NCBI RefSeq assembly: GCF_014654895.1
Contig: NZ_BNBE01000002.1
Span: 806,001-870,000 of the forward strand
Source of the DNA: Streptomyces filamentosus
GTDB lineage: Bacteria > Actinomycetota > Actinomycetes > Streptomycetales > Streptomycetaceae
Reading direction: 5' to 3'
DNA: 64,000 nucleotides
A model generated the notes under the pieces. It made no database searches, had not been told where the DNA came from, and worked only from the letters and a program-made list of their open reading frames with translations. Shown piece by piece: positions 16,114-24,468 of this stretch; position 1 is the first letter of the stretch, and every line of letters starts with the position of its first letter. A program made the translations under genes and the position numbers.

Positions 16114-17571
16114 TCAGTCCGTGCCACGGGCCTGCCGGAAGCGGGCGAGGCCGTCGTCGAGGCCGACCAGGGGGTCGGGGTAGTCGTACGCGGCGCGGTC
16201 CGGGCCCTTCAGCCGCCACGGTTCGTGGACGGCGGGCCCGGCGAGCCCGGCCAGTTCCGGGACCCAGCGACGCACGTACGTCCCGTCGGGGTCGTGGCGC
16301 AGGGCCTGGCGGACGGGGTTGAGGACCCGGTTGGGGCGGGTGTCCGTGCCGGTGCCGGCCACCCACTGCCAGTTCAGCTGGTTCTCGGCGACGTCCCCGT
16401 CTGCCAGGAGCGCCAGGAAGTGCCGGGCCCCCTCGCGCCAGTCGACGTAGAGCGTCTTGGTGAGGAAGGAGGCCGTGACGAGCCGGGCCCGGTTGTGCAT
16501 CCACCCCTCGTGGGCGAGCTGCCGCATCCCCGCGTCCACGAGGGGATAGCCGGTCCGGCCCTCGCGCCAGGCCCGCAGGTCGGCCTCCGCCTCATCGCCG
16601 CGCCGCCACCGGTCGTGGCGGGGCCGGTAGTCCTCGCGGACCGCGTCCGGGCGGGCGGCGAGCACCTGCCGGTGGAAGTCGCGCCAGCACACCTGGCGCA
16701 CGAAGGCCGCCGCGCCGGGCCCGGCCTCCTCCCCCGCGCGGCCCGCGCGGACCCGGTGGACCAGCTCCACCGGGGACAGCGCGCCGAAGTGGAGGTACGG
16801 CGAGAGGCGGGAGGTGCCGTCGCCCGCCCGGTCGTCCAGGACGTCGTGGCGGTCCTCGTACGCGCCGAGGTGGCGGGACGTCCAGCTCCGCAGCCGCCGG
16901 CGCGCCTCGGTCTCGCCCCCGGCCGCGAGCCCCGCCGACACCCCGGGCACGTCGGCGCGCGAGGGCAGCGGGTCGGAGCGCAGGTCCTCGGGGACGCGGA
17001 CGGTGCGCGGGGCGGGCAGCGGGGCGCGCACCGGCCGCTCGGACCAGCGCCGGAAGTACGGGGTGAAGACCGCGAAGTGGTCCGAGCCCTGGGGGACGAC
17101 GTCGCCGGGCGGCACGACGGAGTCGACGCCGTCGTGGACGTAGAGCCGGCGGCCGTCCTCCTCCAGGGCGCGCCGCAGCCGGGTCTCCCGGGCGCGGGCG
17201 AAGCCGGTGCAGCCCGCCGCCGTGTGCACCTCGTCCGCGTCCGCTTCCCGGGCGATCCGGCACGTCTCGGCGACCGTGTCCCCGGTGCGCACGACCAGTC
17301 GGCCGCCGCGCTCCCGCAGGGAGCGGTCCAGGTCGGCGAGGCAGTCGGCGAGGAACGCGAGCCGGTTGGGCGCGGTGAACCCGGCCCGGTCCACGGCCGG
17401 GTCCCGGACGAAGACGGGCACGACCTCGTCGGCGGCCCCGCAGGCCGCGCGCAGCGGCGGATGGTCGTGGACCCGGAGGTCGGCGGTGAGGAGCACGACG
17501 GCGGTGCGGCCCCGCCGCCGGGCGGGGGCGGGACCCTTCACGGCGGCGCGGGCGGGGGCGGGATCGTTCAC
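16114..17571 (-). CDS. Deoxyribodipyrimidine photo-lyase
   Basis: A ~485-residue CPD photolyase/cryptochrome-family enzyme. The N-terminal antenna domain starts AVVLLTADLRVHDHPPLRAA. The FAD-binding domain shows GTSRLSPYLHFGALSP, FVRQVCWRDFHRQVL and WMHNRARLVTASFLTK, and then LLADGDVAENQLNWQWVAGTGTDTRPNRVLNP, the hallmark loop of actinobacterial photolyases. It repairs UV-induced cyclobutane dimers with blue light. The start is uncertain: GTG 17571 is used, GTG 17541 is possible, and neither has a good Shine-Dalgarno. The frame is open far upstream, but the extra residues are low-complexity Arg/Pro/Gly. Confidence 0.9.
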   Translation of the reverse strand: MNDPAPARAAVKGPAPARRRGRTAVVLLTADLRVHDHPPLRAACGAADEVVPVFVRDPAVDRAGFTAPNRLAFLADCLADLDRSLRERGGRLVVRTGDTVAETCRIAREADADEVHTAAGCTGFARARETRLRRALEEDGRRLYVHDGVDSVVPPGDVVPQGSDHFAVFTPYFRRWSERPVRAPLPAPRTVRVPEDLRSDPLPSRADVPGVSAGLAAGGETEARRRLRSWTSRHLGAYEDRHDVLDDRAGDGTSRLSPYLHFGALSPVELVHRVRAGRAGEEAGPGAAAFVRQVCWRDFHRQVLAARPDAVREDYRPRHDRWRRGDEAEADLRAWREGRTGYPLVDAGMRQLAHEGWMHNRARLVTASFLTKTLYVDWREGARHFLALLADGDVAENQLNWQWVAGTGTDTRPNRVLNPVRQALRHDPDGTYVRRWVPELAGLAGPAVHEPWRLKGPDRAAYDYPDPLVGLDDGLARFRQARGTD

Positions 17572-17930
17572 GGCGGCGGTTCGCTTCCGGACGGGACGCA
17601 CGGCGTCCTGCTGGACGGGACGGGGCGGGTCCCCGCCGTCCGGACGAGGAGCACCGTCCGGACGAGGAGGGTCGCCGGGACGACGCGGGCCTTCCGGACG
17701 ACGGGCGTCGTCCGGAAGGCCCGCGCGGCCCCGGGGACCGGCATCGCCCGGACGACGGGACCCACCGTCCCCTCCTTCCGTCCGGCGGGCCCGCCCGGAT
17801 GCGCGGGACCGGTGATTGTGCCGATGACGCCGCCGCGCGCCGCGCCCACAGTGGCGGGGCCACCCCACGGCAACCGGCCGCGCCCTCCCCACGGGACGGC
17901 CGTACCACGACACGAGAGGACGACTTCGTC
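17572..17930. other. Divergent intergenic region, repeat-rich
   Basis: The 359 bp between the photolyase and cutinase genes hold the 16-bp direct repeat CCGTCCGGACGAGGAG (17636-17651 and 17654-17669) and the 18-bp-stem hairpin listed separately. Several CCGGACGACGGG variants occur up to 17760. No convincing gene or consensus promoter was seen. Confidence 0.7.
17685..17724. repeat. Perfect 18-bp inverted repeat (4-nt loop) in a divergent promoter region
   Basis: GCGGGCCTTCCGGACGAC (17685-17702) and its exact complement (17707-17724) flank GGGC. The element sits between two divergently transcribed genes, so it is not a simple end-of-gene terminator. It could be an attenuator or a protein-binding site. 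Confidence 0.85.
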
Positions 17931-18797
17931 GTGAAGCGATACCTTGCCGCGGCCTCCGCCGTCGCCGCCGGCCTCGCGCTGCTCCTCGCCCCGGGCGCGG
18001 GAGCCGCGGCCGGCAACCCGTACGAGCGGGGCCCCGCGCCGACCCAGGCGAGCGTGGAGGCCCTGCGCGGTCCGTACGCGGTCGCGGAGACCTCCGTCTC
18101 CTCCCTCGCCGCCACCGGTTTCGGCGGCGGCACCATCTACTACCCGACGAGCACCGCCGACGGGACCTTCGGGGCGGTGGCGGTCTCCCCCGGCTTCACC
18201 GCCACGCAGTCCTCGGTGGCCTGGCTGGGGCCGCGGCTGGCCTCGCAGGGCTTCGTCGTCTTCGTCATCGACACGCTGACCACGCTGGACCAGCCGGACA
18301 GCCGGGGCCGCCAGCTGCTCGCCGCGCTCGACCACCTCACGCAGAAGAGCCCGGTCCGCGGCCGGGTGGACGCCTCGCGGCTCGCGGTGATGGGCCACTC
18401 GATGGGCGGCGGCGGCACGCTGGAGGCGGCGAAGAGCCGGCCGTCGCTGAAGGCGGCGGTGCCGCTCACCGGCTGGAACACGGACAAGACCTGGCCCGAG
18501 ATCAGCACGCCGACGCTGGTCATCGGCGCGGACGGCGACACGATCGCGCCCGTCGCCACCCACTCGGAGCCCTTCTACGAGAGCCTTCCGGCCGGCCTGG
18601 ACAAGGCGTACCTGGAGCTGAACGGCGCCACCCACTTCACGCCCAACACGTCGAACACGACCATCGCGAAGTACAGCCTCTCGTGGCTGAAGCGGTTCGT
18701 CGACGACGACGTCCGGTACGAGCAGTTCCTCTGCCCGCTGCCGCGGCCCGGTCTGACGATCGACGAGTACCGGGGCAGCTGCCCGCTGGGCTCCTGA
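17931..18797 (+). CDS. Secreted cutinase / polyester hydrolase (PET-hydrolase-type)
   Basis: A 288-residue secreted alpha/beta hydrolase. After a signal peptide (~1-27) the mature protein reads NPYERGPAPTQASVEALRGPYAV, closely resembling Thermobifida cutinases (TfCut2) as I recall them. Catalytic residues are S157 (GHSMGGGG), D203 (GADGDTIAP) and H235 (NGATHFTP). The substrate-clamp Trp is W182 and the oxyanion residue Met158. The aromatic at the TfCut2 Tyr60 position is F89 (SPGFTAT). C268 and C284 probably form the C-terminal disulphide. The GTG at 17931 follows AGAGGA with somewhat long spacing. It should cleave cutin-like or synthetic aliphatic/aromatic polyesters; activity on PET is inference from homology. 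Confidence 0.92.
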   Translation: MKRYLAAASAVAAGLALLLAPGAGAAAGNPYERGPAPTQASVEALRGPYAVAETSVSSLAATGFGGGTIYYPTSTADGTFGAVAVSPGFTATQSSVAWLGPRLASQGFVVFVIDTLTTLDQPDSRGRQLLAALDHLTQKSPVRGRVDASRLAVMGHSMGGGGTLEAAKSRPSLKAAVPLTGWNTDKTWPEISTPTLVIGADGDTIAPVATHSEPFYESLPAGLDKAYLELNGATHFTPNTSNTTIAKYSLSWLKRFVDDDVRYEQFLCPLPRPGLTIDEYRGSCPLGS

Positions 18798-18822
18798 CGC
18801 CCTGTGCGCGGGCCCAGTCCGG

Positions 18823-18860
18823 CGTACGGGGGTCTGGGCGCCGGCCCAGACCCCCGTACG
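18823..18860 (+). terminator. Perfect 17-bp hairpin after the cutinase gene
   Basis: CGTACGGGGGTCTGGGC (18823-18839) and its exact complement (18844-18860) flank a GCCG tetraloop, 26 bp after the cutinase stop. No T-run follows; a GC-rich streptomycete-type terminator is likely. Confidence 0.82.
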
Positions 18861-18902
18861 GCTCCGTTCCCGTCCCCGGCGGGGCTCGTTAGCGTGGCGG
18901 GC

Positions 18903-21569
18903 GTGACCTCCGGCACCGGACCGCCCGCACCGTACGGCAGGGACCGCGAACTCGCCCTCCTCGCAGGGCTGTTGCACGCGGCCGGGCCGGACGGGGGCGA
19001 GCGGGTGGTGTGCGTGGCCGGCGGCCCCGGCGAGGGCCGGTCCGGACTGCTGGCCCGGGCCGCCCGGGACTTCCCCGGCCCGGCGCACCTGGTCGGCGCG
19101 CCGGGCCGGCGGGTGCCGTGGAGCGGGACGCGGGCGCTCCTCGCCGCCCTGGCCCCGTCCGGCGCGGCGGCCCGGCGGGCGGGCCGGCTCGCCCGGGGTC
19201 CCGGCGGGGTCGCGGCGGCGCTCGCCGCCGTCCTTCCCGGGCGGGGCCCGGTGCTGCTCTGCCTCGACGACCTCCCGCTGTGGGACGCCCACTCGCGCGC
19301 CGCGCTGGCCGCGCACTGGCGGGCGCCGGATCCGCGCGGGGCGGCGGCCCGGGTCCGCTGGCTCGTGGCGGCGGCGCCGGGCCGGCCGCTGCCCGTCCCC
19401 GAGCGGGCGCCGCTGGTGCGCCTGGAGCGCCTCGCCCGGCCGGCCGCCCGCGCCCTGCTGGCAGGCCCGGACGGCCGGCGCGTCGGCGGGGCCGTCGCCG
19501 AACGGCTCCTCGACGAGGCGGCCGGGCACCCGGGCGTCCTCGCCGAGGCCGTCCGCCGGCTCCCGCCCGCCGTGCTCGCCGGAACGGCGCCCGCGCCGGT
19601 GCGGCTGGTGGGCGACGACACCCTCGCGGCGGTGTACGGCGGCCTGCTCGGCGCCCTCCCGGCGGACGGCCGCCGGCTGCTGGGCGTGGTGGCACGGGCC
19701 TGCGGCACGCCGGACGGCCCGTACGAGCCGGACGGTCCGTGTGCGGCGGACCCGCCGGACGATGTCCGGGAGGAGGCGTACCGGACCGAGGTGGGCACGG
19801 CACTGGCCCTCGCCCGCGCCCTGCGGGTGCCGGTGGAGGCGCTGGACGGGCTGGTGGCGGCCGGGCTGCTCCGGCGCCGGGGCGACGAACTCGCCTTCCC
19901 CGACCCGTTCCTGCGCCGCGCGGCGGGACTGCTCGGAGCCGTACGCGAGGAGGGGGCGAAGCCGGGCGGGTGCGCGGTCCCCGCGGGGACCGCGGAGCCG
20001 GGCGGGCACCCCGCCGAACCCACCGGTCCGGCGCTCCGCGGCCCCTCCCTCCCCGCGCTCCCCTCCCTGCCTTCCCTCCCCGACGCCCGGCACGAGCGGC
20101 ACCGGGCGGACCGGCTCGGGCCTCCGCCGGCCGTGCGGGCCCGGTCGGGGGCGGCGCGGGGGCGGGAGCTGCTGGCGCGGGGGTTCGCGGCGCTCGCGGG
20201 CGGGCCGGTCATGGACGCCCACGAGTCGTTCGCGCAGGCGGCGAAGGCGCTCGGGGAGCGGTGCCCGGCCGAGGCGGCGGACGCGCGGTTCCTCGCGATG
20301 GAGGCCGCGTGGGCGGCGGGGGACGTCGGCGCCTGCCTCGCCGCGCTCGACCTGGCACCGGCGGCCCGGGGCACCGAGCGGGCCTTCGCCGAGGGGCTGC
20401 GCGCGGCGCTCACGATCCGCCCGGACCGGGCCCGCACCCCCCTGGCCCGGGTGGTCGCGGGGGGCGCGGGCCGCGAGGAGCCCCGGCTGCTGCTGCGGGC
20501 GGGGGCAGCCGCGCTGGTGCTCGGGGACGTCGCCGCGGCGGCCCGGCTGCACGGCCGGGCGCTGGCGCGGGCGCGGGCCGAGCGGCGGGCCTCCCTGCTG
20601 CCCCGGATCCTCGAACACCTGGCGTACGCGGAGCTGCGGGCCGGGCGGTACTCCCGGGCGGGGCACGCCGCCCGGGAGGGGCTGCGCGCGGCGCGGGCCA
20701 CCGGCCAGCACAACTCCGCCGCCCACCAGCACGCGGTCCTGGCCCTGGTGGCCTCGGTGACGGGCGACGGGCCGGCCGCCGCCGGGCACGCGGAGCGGGC
20801 GCTGGCGATCGGGCGGCCGCACGGCCTCGCCCAGGCGGTGACGCTCGCCGAGTGGGCGCTGGCGCGGGCGGACTCCGGTGCCGGACTGGCCGAGCGGGCC
20901 GCCGCACGCCTCGCGCCGCTCGTCGGCCCCGGCCCGCGCGGCGGGCACTTCGCGCTCCGGATGCTGGCCGTGCCCTGCTTCGTGGAGGCGGCGGTGGCCT
21001 CGGGGCAGGAGGCGGAGGCGCGGGCGGCGACGGAGGAGTACGCGCGGTGGGCGGCGTACGGGCTCGACCGGCCGGCCCCGGCCCAGCTGGCCCGCTGCCG
21101 CGCCCTGCTGGCGCCCCGCGGCGAGGAGGCGCGCCGCTGGTTCGGCGAGGCGCTGCGGTGCCACGAGGAGAGCGGCAACGACTTCGAGCGGGCCCGGACG
21201 CTCTTCGCGTACGGCGTCCGGCTGCGGCGCCTGCGGCGGCCCGGCGAGGCGCGGGGCCCTCTGCGGGACGCGCTGGTCGCCTTCGAGCGGGCCGCCGCCG
21301 AGGGGTGGGCCCGGCAGGCCCGGGCGGAGCTCCGCGCGACGGGCGCGGCCGGCGGCCGGGCGCCGGAGCCCGCCGCCCTCGCCTCGCTCACCCCGCAGCA
21401 GCAGCGGATCGCACGGCTGGTCGCGGACGGCGCCACGAACCGGGAGGTCGCGGCGCGCCTGTCGCTCAGCCCCCGGACGGTCGACCACCACCTGCGCGGG
21501 GTCTACGCCCGCCTCCAGCTCCGCTCCCGGGTGGAGCTGTCGGCCCTGGTCGCGGAGGCCCGGGGCTGA
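18903..21569 (+). CDS. Large LuxR-family transcriptional regulator with AAA-like domain
   Basis: An 888-residue regulator of the LAL type. The N-terminal ATPase-like region has GGPGEGRSGLL at the Walker A position, with Arg where Lys is expected, and VLLCLDDLPLWD at Walker B. A long Ala/Arg-rich helical (TPR-like) middle follows. The C-terminal LuxR helix-turn-helix is clear: LTPQQQRIARLVADGATNREVAARLSLSPRTVDHHLRGVYARL. GTG 18903 is chosen because TAGCGT (18890-18895) lies 7 nt upstream, implying a leaderless mRNA; GTG 18894 is in frame too. Targets are unknown. Its neighbours (cutinase, sigma/CAP fusion) do not form an obvious cluster with it. Confidence 0.87.
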   Translation: MTSGTGPPAPYGRDRELALLAGLLHAAGPDGGERVVCVAGGPGEGRSGLLARAARDFPGPAHLVGAPGRRVPWSGTRALLAALAPSGAAARRAGRLARGPGGVAAALAAVLPGRGPVLLCLDDLPLWDAHSRAALAAHWRAPDPRGAAARVRWLVAAAPGRPLPVPERAPLVRLERLARPAARALLAGPDGRRVGGAVAERLLDEAAGHPGVLAEAVRRLPPAVLAGTAPAPVRLVGDDTLAAVYGGLLGALPADGRRLLGVVARACGTPDGPYEPDGPCAADPPDDVREEAYRTEVGTALALARALRVPVEALDGLVAAGLLRRRGDELAFPDPFLRRAAGLLGAVREEGAKPGGCAVPAGTAEPGGHPAEPTGPALRGPSLPALPSLPSLPDARHERHRADRLGPPPAVRARSGAARGRELLARGFAALAGGPVMDAHESFAQAAKALGERCPAEAADARFLAMEAAWAAGDVGACLAALDLAPAARGTERAFAEGLRAALTIRPDRARTPLARVVAGGAGREEPRLLLRAGAAALVLGDVAAAARLHGRALARARAERRASLLPRILEHLAYAELRAGRYSRAGHAAREGLRAARATGQHNSAAHQHAVLALVASVTGDGPAAAGHAERALAIGRPHGLAQAVTLAEWALARADSGAGLAERAAARLAPLVGPGPRGGHFALRMLAVPCFVEAAVASGQEAEARAATEEYARWAAYGLDRPAPAQLARCRALLAPRGEEARRWFGEALRCHEESGNDFERARTLFAYGVRLRRLRRPGEARGPLRDALVAFERAAAEGWARQARAELRATGAAGGRAPEPAALASLTPQQQRIARLVADGATNREVAARLSLSPRTVDHHLRGVYARLQLRSRVELSALVAEARG

Positions 21570-21596
21570 CCGGGCGGGCGGTCGGCGGACGGAGGG

Positions 21597-23288
21597 TCAG
21601 CGGGCGCCGAAGACCTGGGTCCAGTAGGGGCCGCCGTCGGTGTGGACGCCGACGCCGATCTCCTTGAAGGAGCAGTTGAGGATGTTCGCGCGGTGGCCCG
21701 GGCTGTTCATCCACCCCTCCATGACCTGCTCGGCGGTGGTCTGGCCCATCGCGATGTTCTCGCCGTACGTGGACCACGGGTATCCGGCGGCGGTGACCCG
21801 CTCCCCCGGGCCGTCGCCGTCGGGGTTGGTGTGGTCGAAGAAGTCGCGGGCCGCCATGTCGTCGGAGTGGCCCTGGGCGGCGCGCGCGAGGGTGGCGTTC
21901 GCGGTGACCGGGCCGCAGCCGGCCTTGGCGCGCTCGGCGTTGACGAGGGCGACCACCTGGTCGGCCGTCGTGCCCTGCCCGGTGTCGTGCTGCGTGCCGG
22001 CGCCCGTGCCCCCGCCGGTGCCGGCGGTCGGTTCGGCGGTCGTCGGTGCGGGCTTCGGGGCGGCGGTCGTGGGGGCGGGCGCCGGGGCGGCGGTCCGCTT
22101 CGGCGGTGTGGTGGCCGGGGTGTCGACGGTGCGGTGGGGGCTGGGGGTCGCCGTGGTGGGGCGCGGGGTCGCCGTCTTCTTCCCGGCGGCGGTGGGCTTC
22201 GCGGAGGAGGGGCGTGCGGAGGGCGCGGTGGTGGAGGGGGCCGGGGCGGTGGTCGCGGGGGTGGTGGTGAGGGAGTCCGGGTCGTGGGTGAGCGGGAGGT
22301 CGGGGCCGGGGGCCGCCGCCCGGTTCGCCTCCAGGAGCTCCTCCTGGCCGCCGCGGCCGCCGTACAGGGAGAACGCCCCGCCCGTCACGGCGACGACCGC
22401 GATCCCGGCCGCGACGGCGGCCCGGCGGCGGTTCCGCTCGTCGGCCCGGCGCCGCACCCGGCGGGCCGCCCGCGTGCCGGCCCGGCCGCCGGGAGCCGGG
22501 GCCGGAGAGGCCGCCAGGGACGGGGCGGGGGTCCCGAGCTCGTACGCCCGGGTCGGCTCGTCCGCCTCCGGTACGCCGCCGGGTCCGGGCGCGCCGTACG
22601 CCTCGGGCGTGCCGTACGCCCTCGGCGCGGACCGCGGGGCGGGCACGGTGGGCCATCCGGACGCGGGGGCGGGAGCCGGGGCCGGGGCCGTGCAGGTCGC
22701 GCACCGGACGACGTGGGGGGCCAGGTGGTCCAGCGGGCCGGGGCCGGGGCGGCCGTCCCATCCGGCGGTCAGCTCGTGCAGGGCGGGGCAGCGGGGCCGC
22801 CGGGCCAGTGCGGCGGTCACCGAGCGGGCCGCCGCGCACCGGGCGCGGGCGGTCTCCACGGCCGCCGCCGTCGACTCCGGCGTCCACTGGAGCGCGGCGG
22901 CCGTCTCGTACCGGAGGACCTGGCCCTCGTCCTCCAGCGATCCGAGGGCCGCCAGGAGGGCGTCCCGCACGTCCAGCCAGCCGCCGGCGTCGGATCCCGC
23001 GGCGGCGGTGTGGGCGAGGGCGGTGTCCACGGCCAGCGCGAGGAGCCAGGGCCGGAAGCCCTCCGGCGCGGACAGGGTGTGGAGCGAGCCGTGGACGCGG
23101 CGCAGGGTGTCCTGCGTGACGGCGTCGGCGGTGACGGGGCCGGAGTCGAGGGCGCGGGACACCAGGGCGTGGACGAGCGGCCGGTGGGCGCCGAGGAGCT
23201 CGTCGCACGCCCAGGGGTCCCCGTACTGCGCCGCCCGTATCAGCTCCGTCGTCCGGTTCGTCCCGCTGTTCACCGTCGTCCTCTGCAC
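21597..23288 (-). CDS. Sigma-like / anti-sigma-like / CAP-domain fusion membrane protein
   Basis: A 563-residue composite protein. Residues ~10-160 resemble an ECF sigma region 2 (TELIRAAQYGDPWACDELLGAHRPLVHALV, VTQDTLRRVHGSLHTL, PWLLALAVDTAL). The motif H192-x3-C196-x2-C199 (PHVVRCATC) is the signature of zinc-binding anti-sigma (ZAS) domains. One membrane helix lies at ~288-310, after an Arg-rich stretch. A long Pro/Thr/Ala linker (~335-440) ends in an extracytoplasmic CAP/SCP domain (~441-563) with H474, E510 and H532 (QGHSDDM, YGENIA, SPGHRANIL). It may link an envelope signal to transcription, but no classic region 4 was found, so the sigma part may be vestigial. Confidence 0.85.
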   Translation of the reverse strand: MQRTTVNSGTNRTTELIRAAQYGDPWACDELLGAHRPLVHALVSRALDSGPVTADAVTQDTLRRVHGSLHTLSAPEGFRPWLLALAVDTALAHTAAAGSDAGGWLDVRDALLAALGSLEDEGQVLRYETAAALQWTPESTAAAVETARARCAAARSVTAALARRPRCPALHELTAGWDGRPGPGPLDHLAPHVVRCATCTAPAPAPAPASGWPTVPAPRSAPRAYGTPEAYGAPGPGGVPEADEPTRAYELGTPAPSLAASPAPAPGGRAGTRAARRVRRRADERNRRRAAVAAGIAVVAVTGGAFSLYGGRGGQEELLEANRAAAPGPDLPLTHDPDSLTTTPATTAPAPSTTAPSARPSSAKPTAAGKKTATPRPTTATPSPHRTVDTPATTPPKRTAAPAPAPTTAAPKPAPTTAEPTAGTGGGTGAGTQHDTGQGTTADQVVALVNAERAKAGCGPVTANATLARAAQGHSDDMAARDFFDHTNPDGDGPGERVTAAGYPWSTYGENIAMGQTTAEQVMEGWMNSPGHRANILNCSFKEIGVGVHTDGGPYWTQVFGAR

Positions 23289-23441
23289 GCCGTTCGTCCT
23301 TCTCTCGCTCGTTCCAGGAGTTCCCTGCGCCTGGGAGAGCCTGTGCCGGGGAGGGGGATAACGGAAAGAGAAGAACCGGAATCAGTGACACGGCTCACAG
23401 GAAGGACGGGCGGGGACGGGGACGGCCGTCCGGGCGGGCCC

Positions 23442-23447
23442 TAGGGT
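23442..23447 (+). promoter_or_regulatory. -10 box TAGGGT for a leaderless transcript
   Basis: TAGGGT ends 7 nt before the ATG at 23455. There is no Shine-Dalgarno between them. Confidence 0.6.
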
Positions 23448-23454
23448 GGTCCGC

Positions 23455-24444
23455 ATGGGCGGGGAACTCGGGGAACAGGGCGACGGATGGCTGGCGGGGC
23501 AGCTACGGGCGCTGACGGGAGGACGGTTCCCGGTCGCCGGGGCGGTGGTCGGGCCGGCGGGGACGGCGACGGCCTCGGTCGGGGCGGGGCTCGGCGCCGA
23601 CTACGAGATCGGGTCCGTGTCCAAGGGCGTGACCGGGCTGCTGTACGCGGACGCGCTGGAGCGCGGGGAGGTGACGGCGGGGACGGCGCTCGGGGAGCTG
23701 CTGCCGCTGGGGGACGTCCCGGTGGCGGGGGTGACGCTGGGGTCGCTGGCCACGCACCGGTCGGGGCTGCCGAGGCTGCCCCCGTCGACGGGGGTCTGGC
23801 GGCGGACGTTCGCGCTGTGGCGCCACGGCGCCAACCCGTACGGGGAGGACCTCGCCGCCCTGCTCGGCCAGGCCCGCGCGGTGCGGCCGGGCCCGCCCCG
23901 GCCCCGCTACTCCAACCTGGGCTTCGAGCTGCTGGGCCACGCGCTGGCGGGCGCCGCCGGGACGACGTACGGGGAGCTGGTCGCCGGGCGGATCTCCGGG
24001 CCGCTCGGCCTGGAGCGGTTCTACCTGCCCGCGGGGCCCGGCGGGCTGCTGCCGGGCGCGCTGGCGGGGACGACCCGGCGGGGCAGGCCGCGCGAGCCGT
24101 GGACGGGCGAGGCCCTGGGGCCGGCCGGCGGGATCCGGGCCGACGTCGGCGGCATGGCGCGCCTCACCGCCGCGCTCCTCGACGGTACGGCGCCGGGCAC
24201 GGCCGCGCTCGACCCCGTCGCCCCCTTCACTGCCGGCACGCGGATCGGCGCGGCCTGGATCACCCTGCGGGTCCGGGACCTGGAGATCACCCTGCACAAC
24301 GGCGGCACCGGCGGCTTCCGCTCCTGGCTGGGCCTGGACCGGGCGTCCGGCACCGGGGTGGTGGTCCTGGCCGCCGCGAGCGTCTCGGTGGACCGCGCGG
24401 GCTTCGCCCTCCTCACGGAGCGGGACCGCCCCGCCCCCGCCTGA
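23455..24444 (+). CDS. Beta-lactamase-family serine hydrolase (class C/DD-peptidase fold)
   Basis: A 329-residue penicillin-binding-protein/beta-lactamase-fold hydrolase without an obvious signal peptide. Catalytic motifs are S54-V-S-K57 (IGSVSKG), Y152-S-N154 (RYSNLG) and H282-N-G-G (LHNGGTGG), the last standing for the KTG box as in esterase-type members. The ATG at 23455 is preferred over the GTG-like upstream start because TAGGGT sits 7 nt before it. It may be an esterase or peptidase; true beta-lactamase activity is not implied. Its 3' end is convergent with the MFS gene, with a 24-bp gap. Confidence 0.9.
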   Translation: MGGELGEQGDGWLAGQLRALTGGRFPVAGAVVGPAGTATASVGAGLGADYEIGSVSKGVTGLLYADALERGEVTAGTALGELLPLGDVPVAGVTLGSLATHRSGLPRLPPSTGVWRRTFALWRHGANPYGEDLAALLGQARAVRPGPPRPRYSNLGFELLGHALAGAAGTTYGELVAGRISGPLGLERFYLPAGPGGLLPGALAGTTRRGRPREPWTGEALGPAGGIRADVGGMARLTAALLDGTAPGTAALDPVAPFTAGTRIGAAWITLRVRDLEITLHNGGTGGFRSWLGLDRASGTGVVVLAAASVSVDRAGFALLTERDRPAPA

Positions 24445-24468
24445 CCCCCTGGGCCCGTGCGGCCGGGG

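Noticed and set aside
17568..21491. A 1307-codon minus-strand frame opposite the cutinase and LuxR genes
   Set aside because: Arg/Gly-rich shadow of two convincing plus-strand genes.
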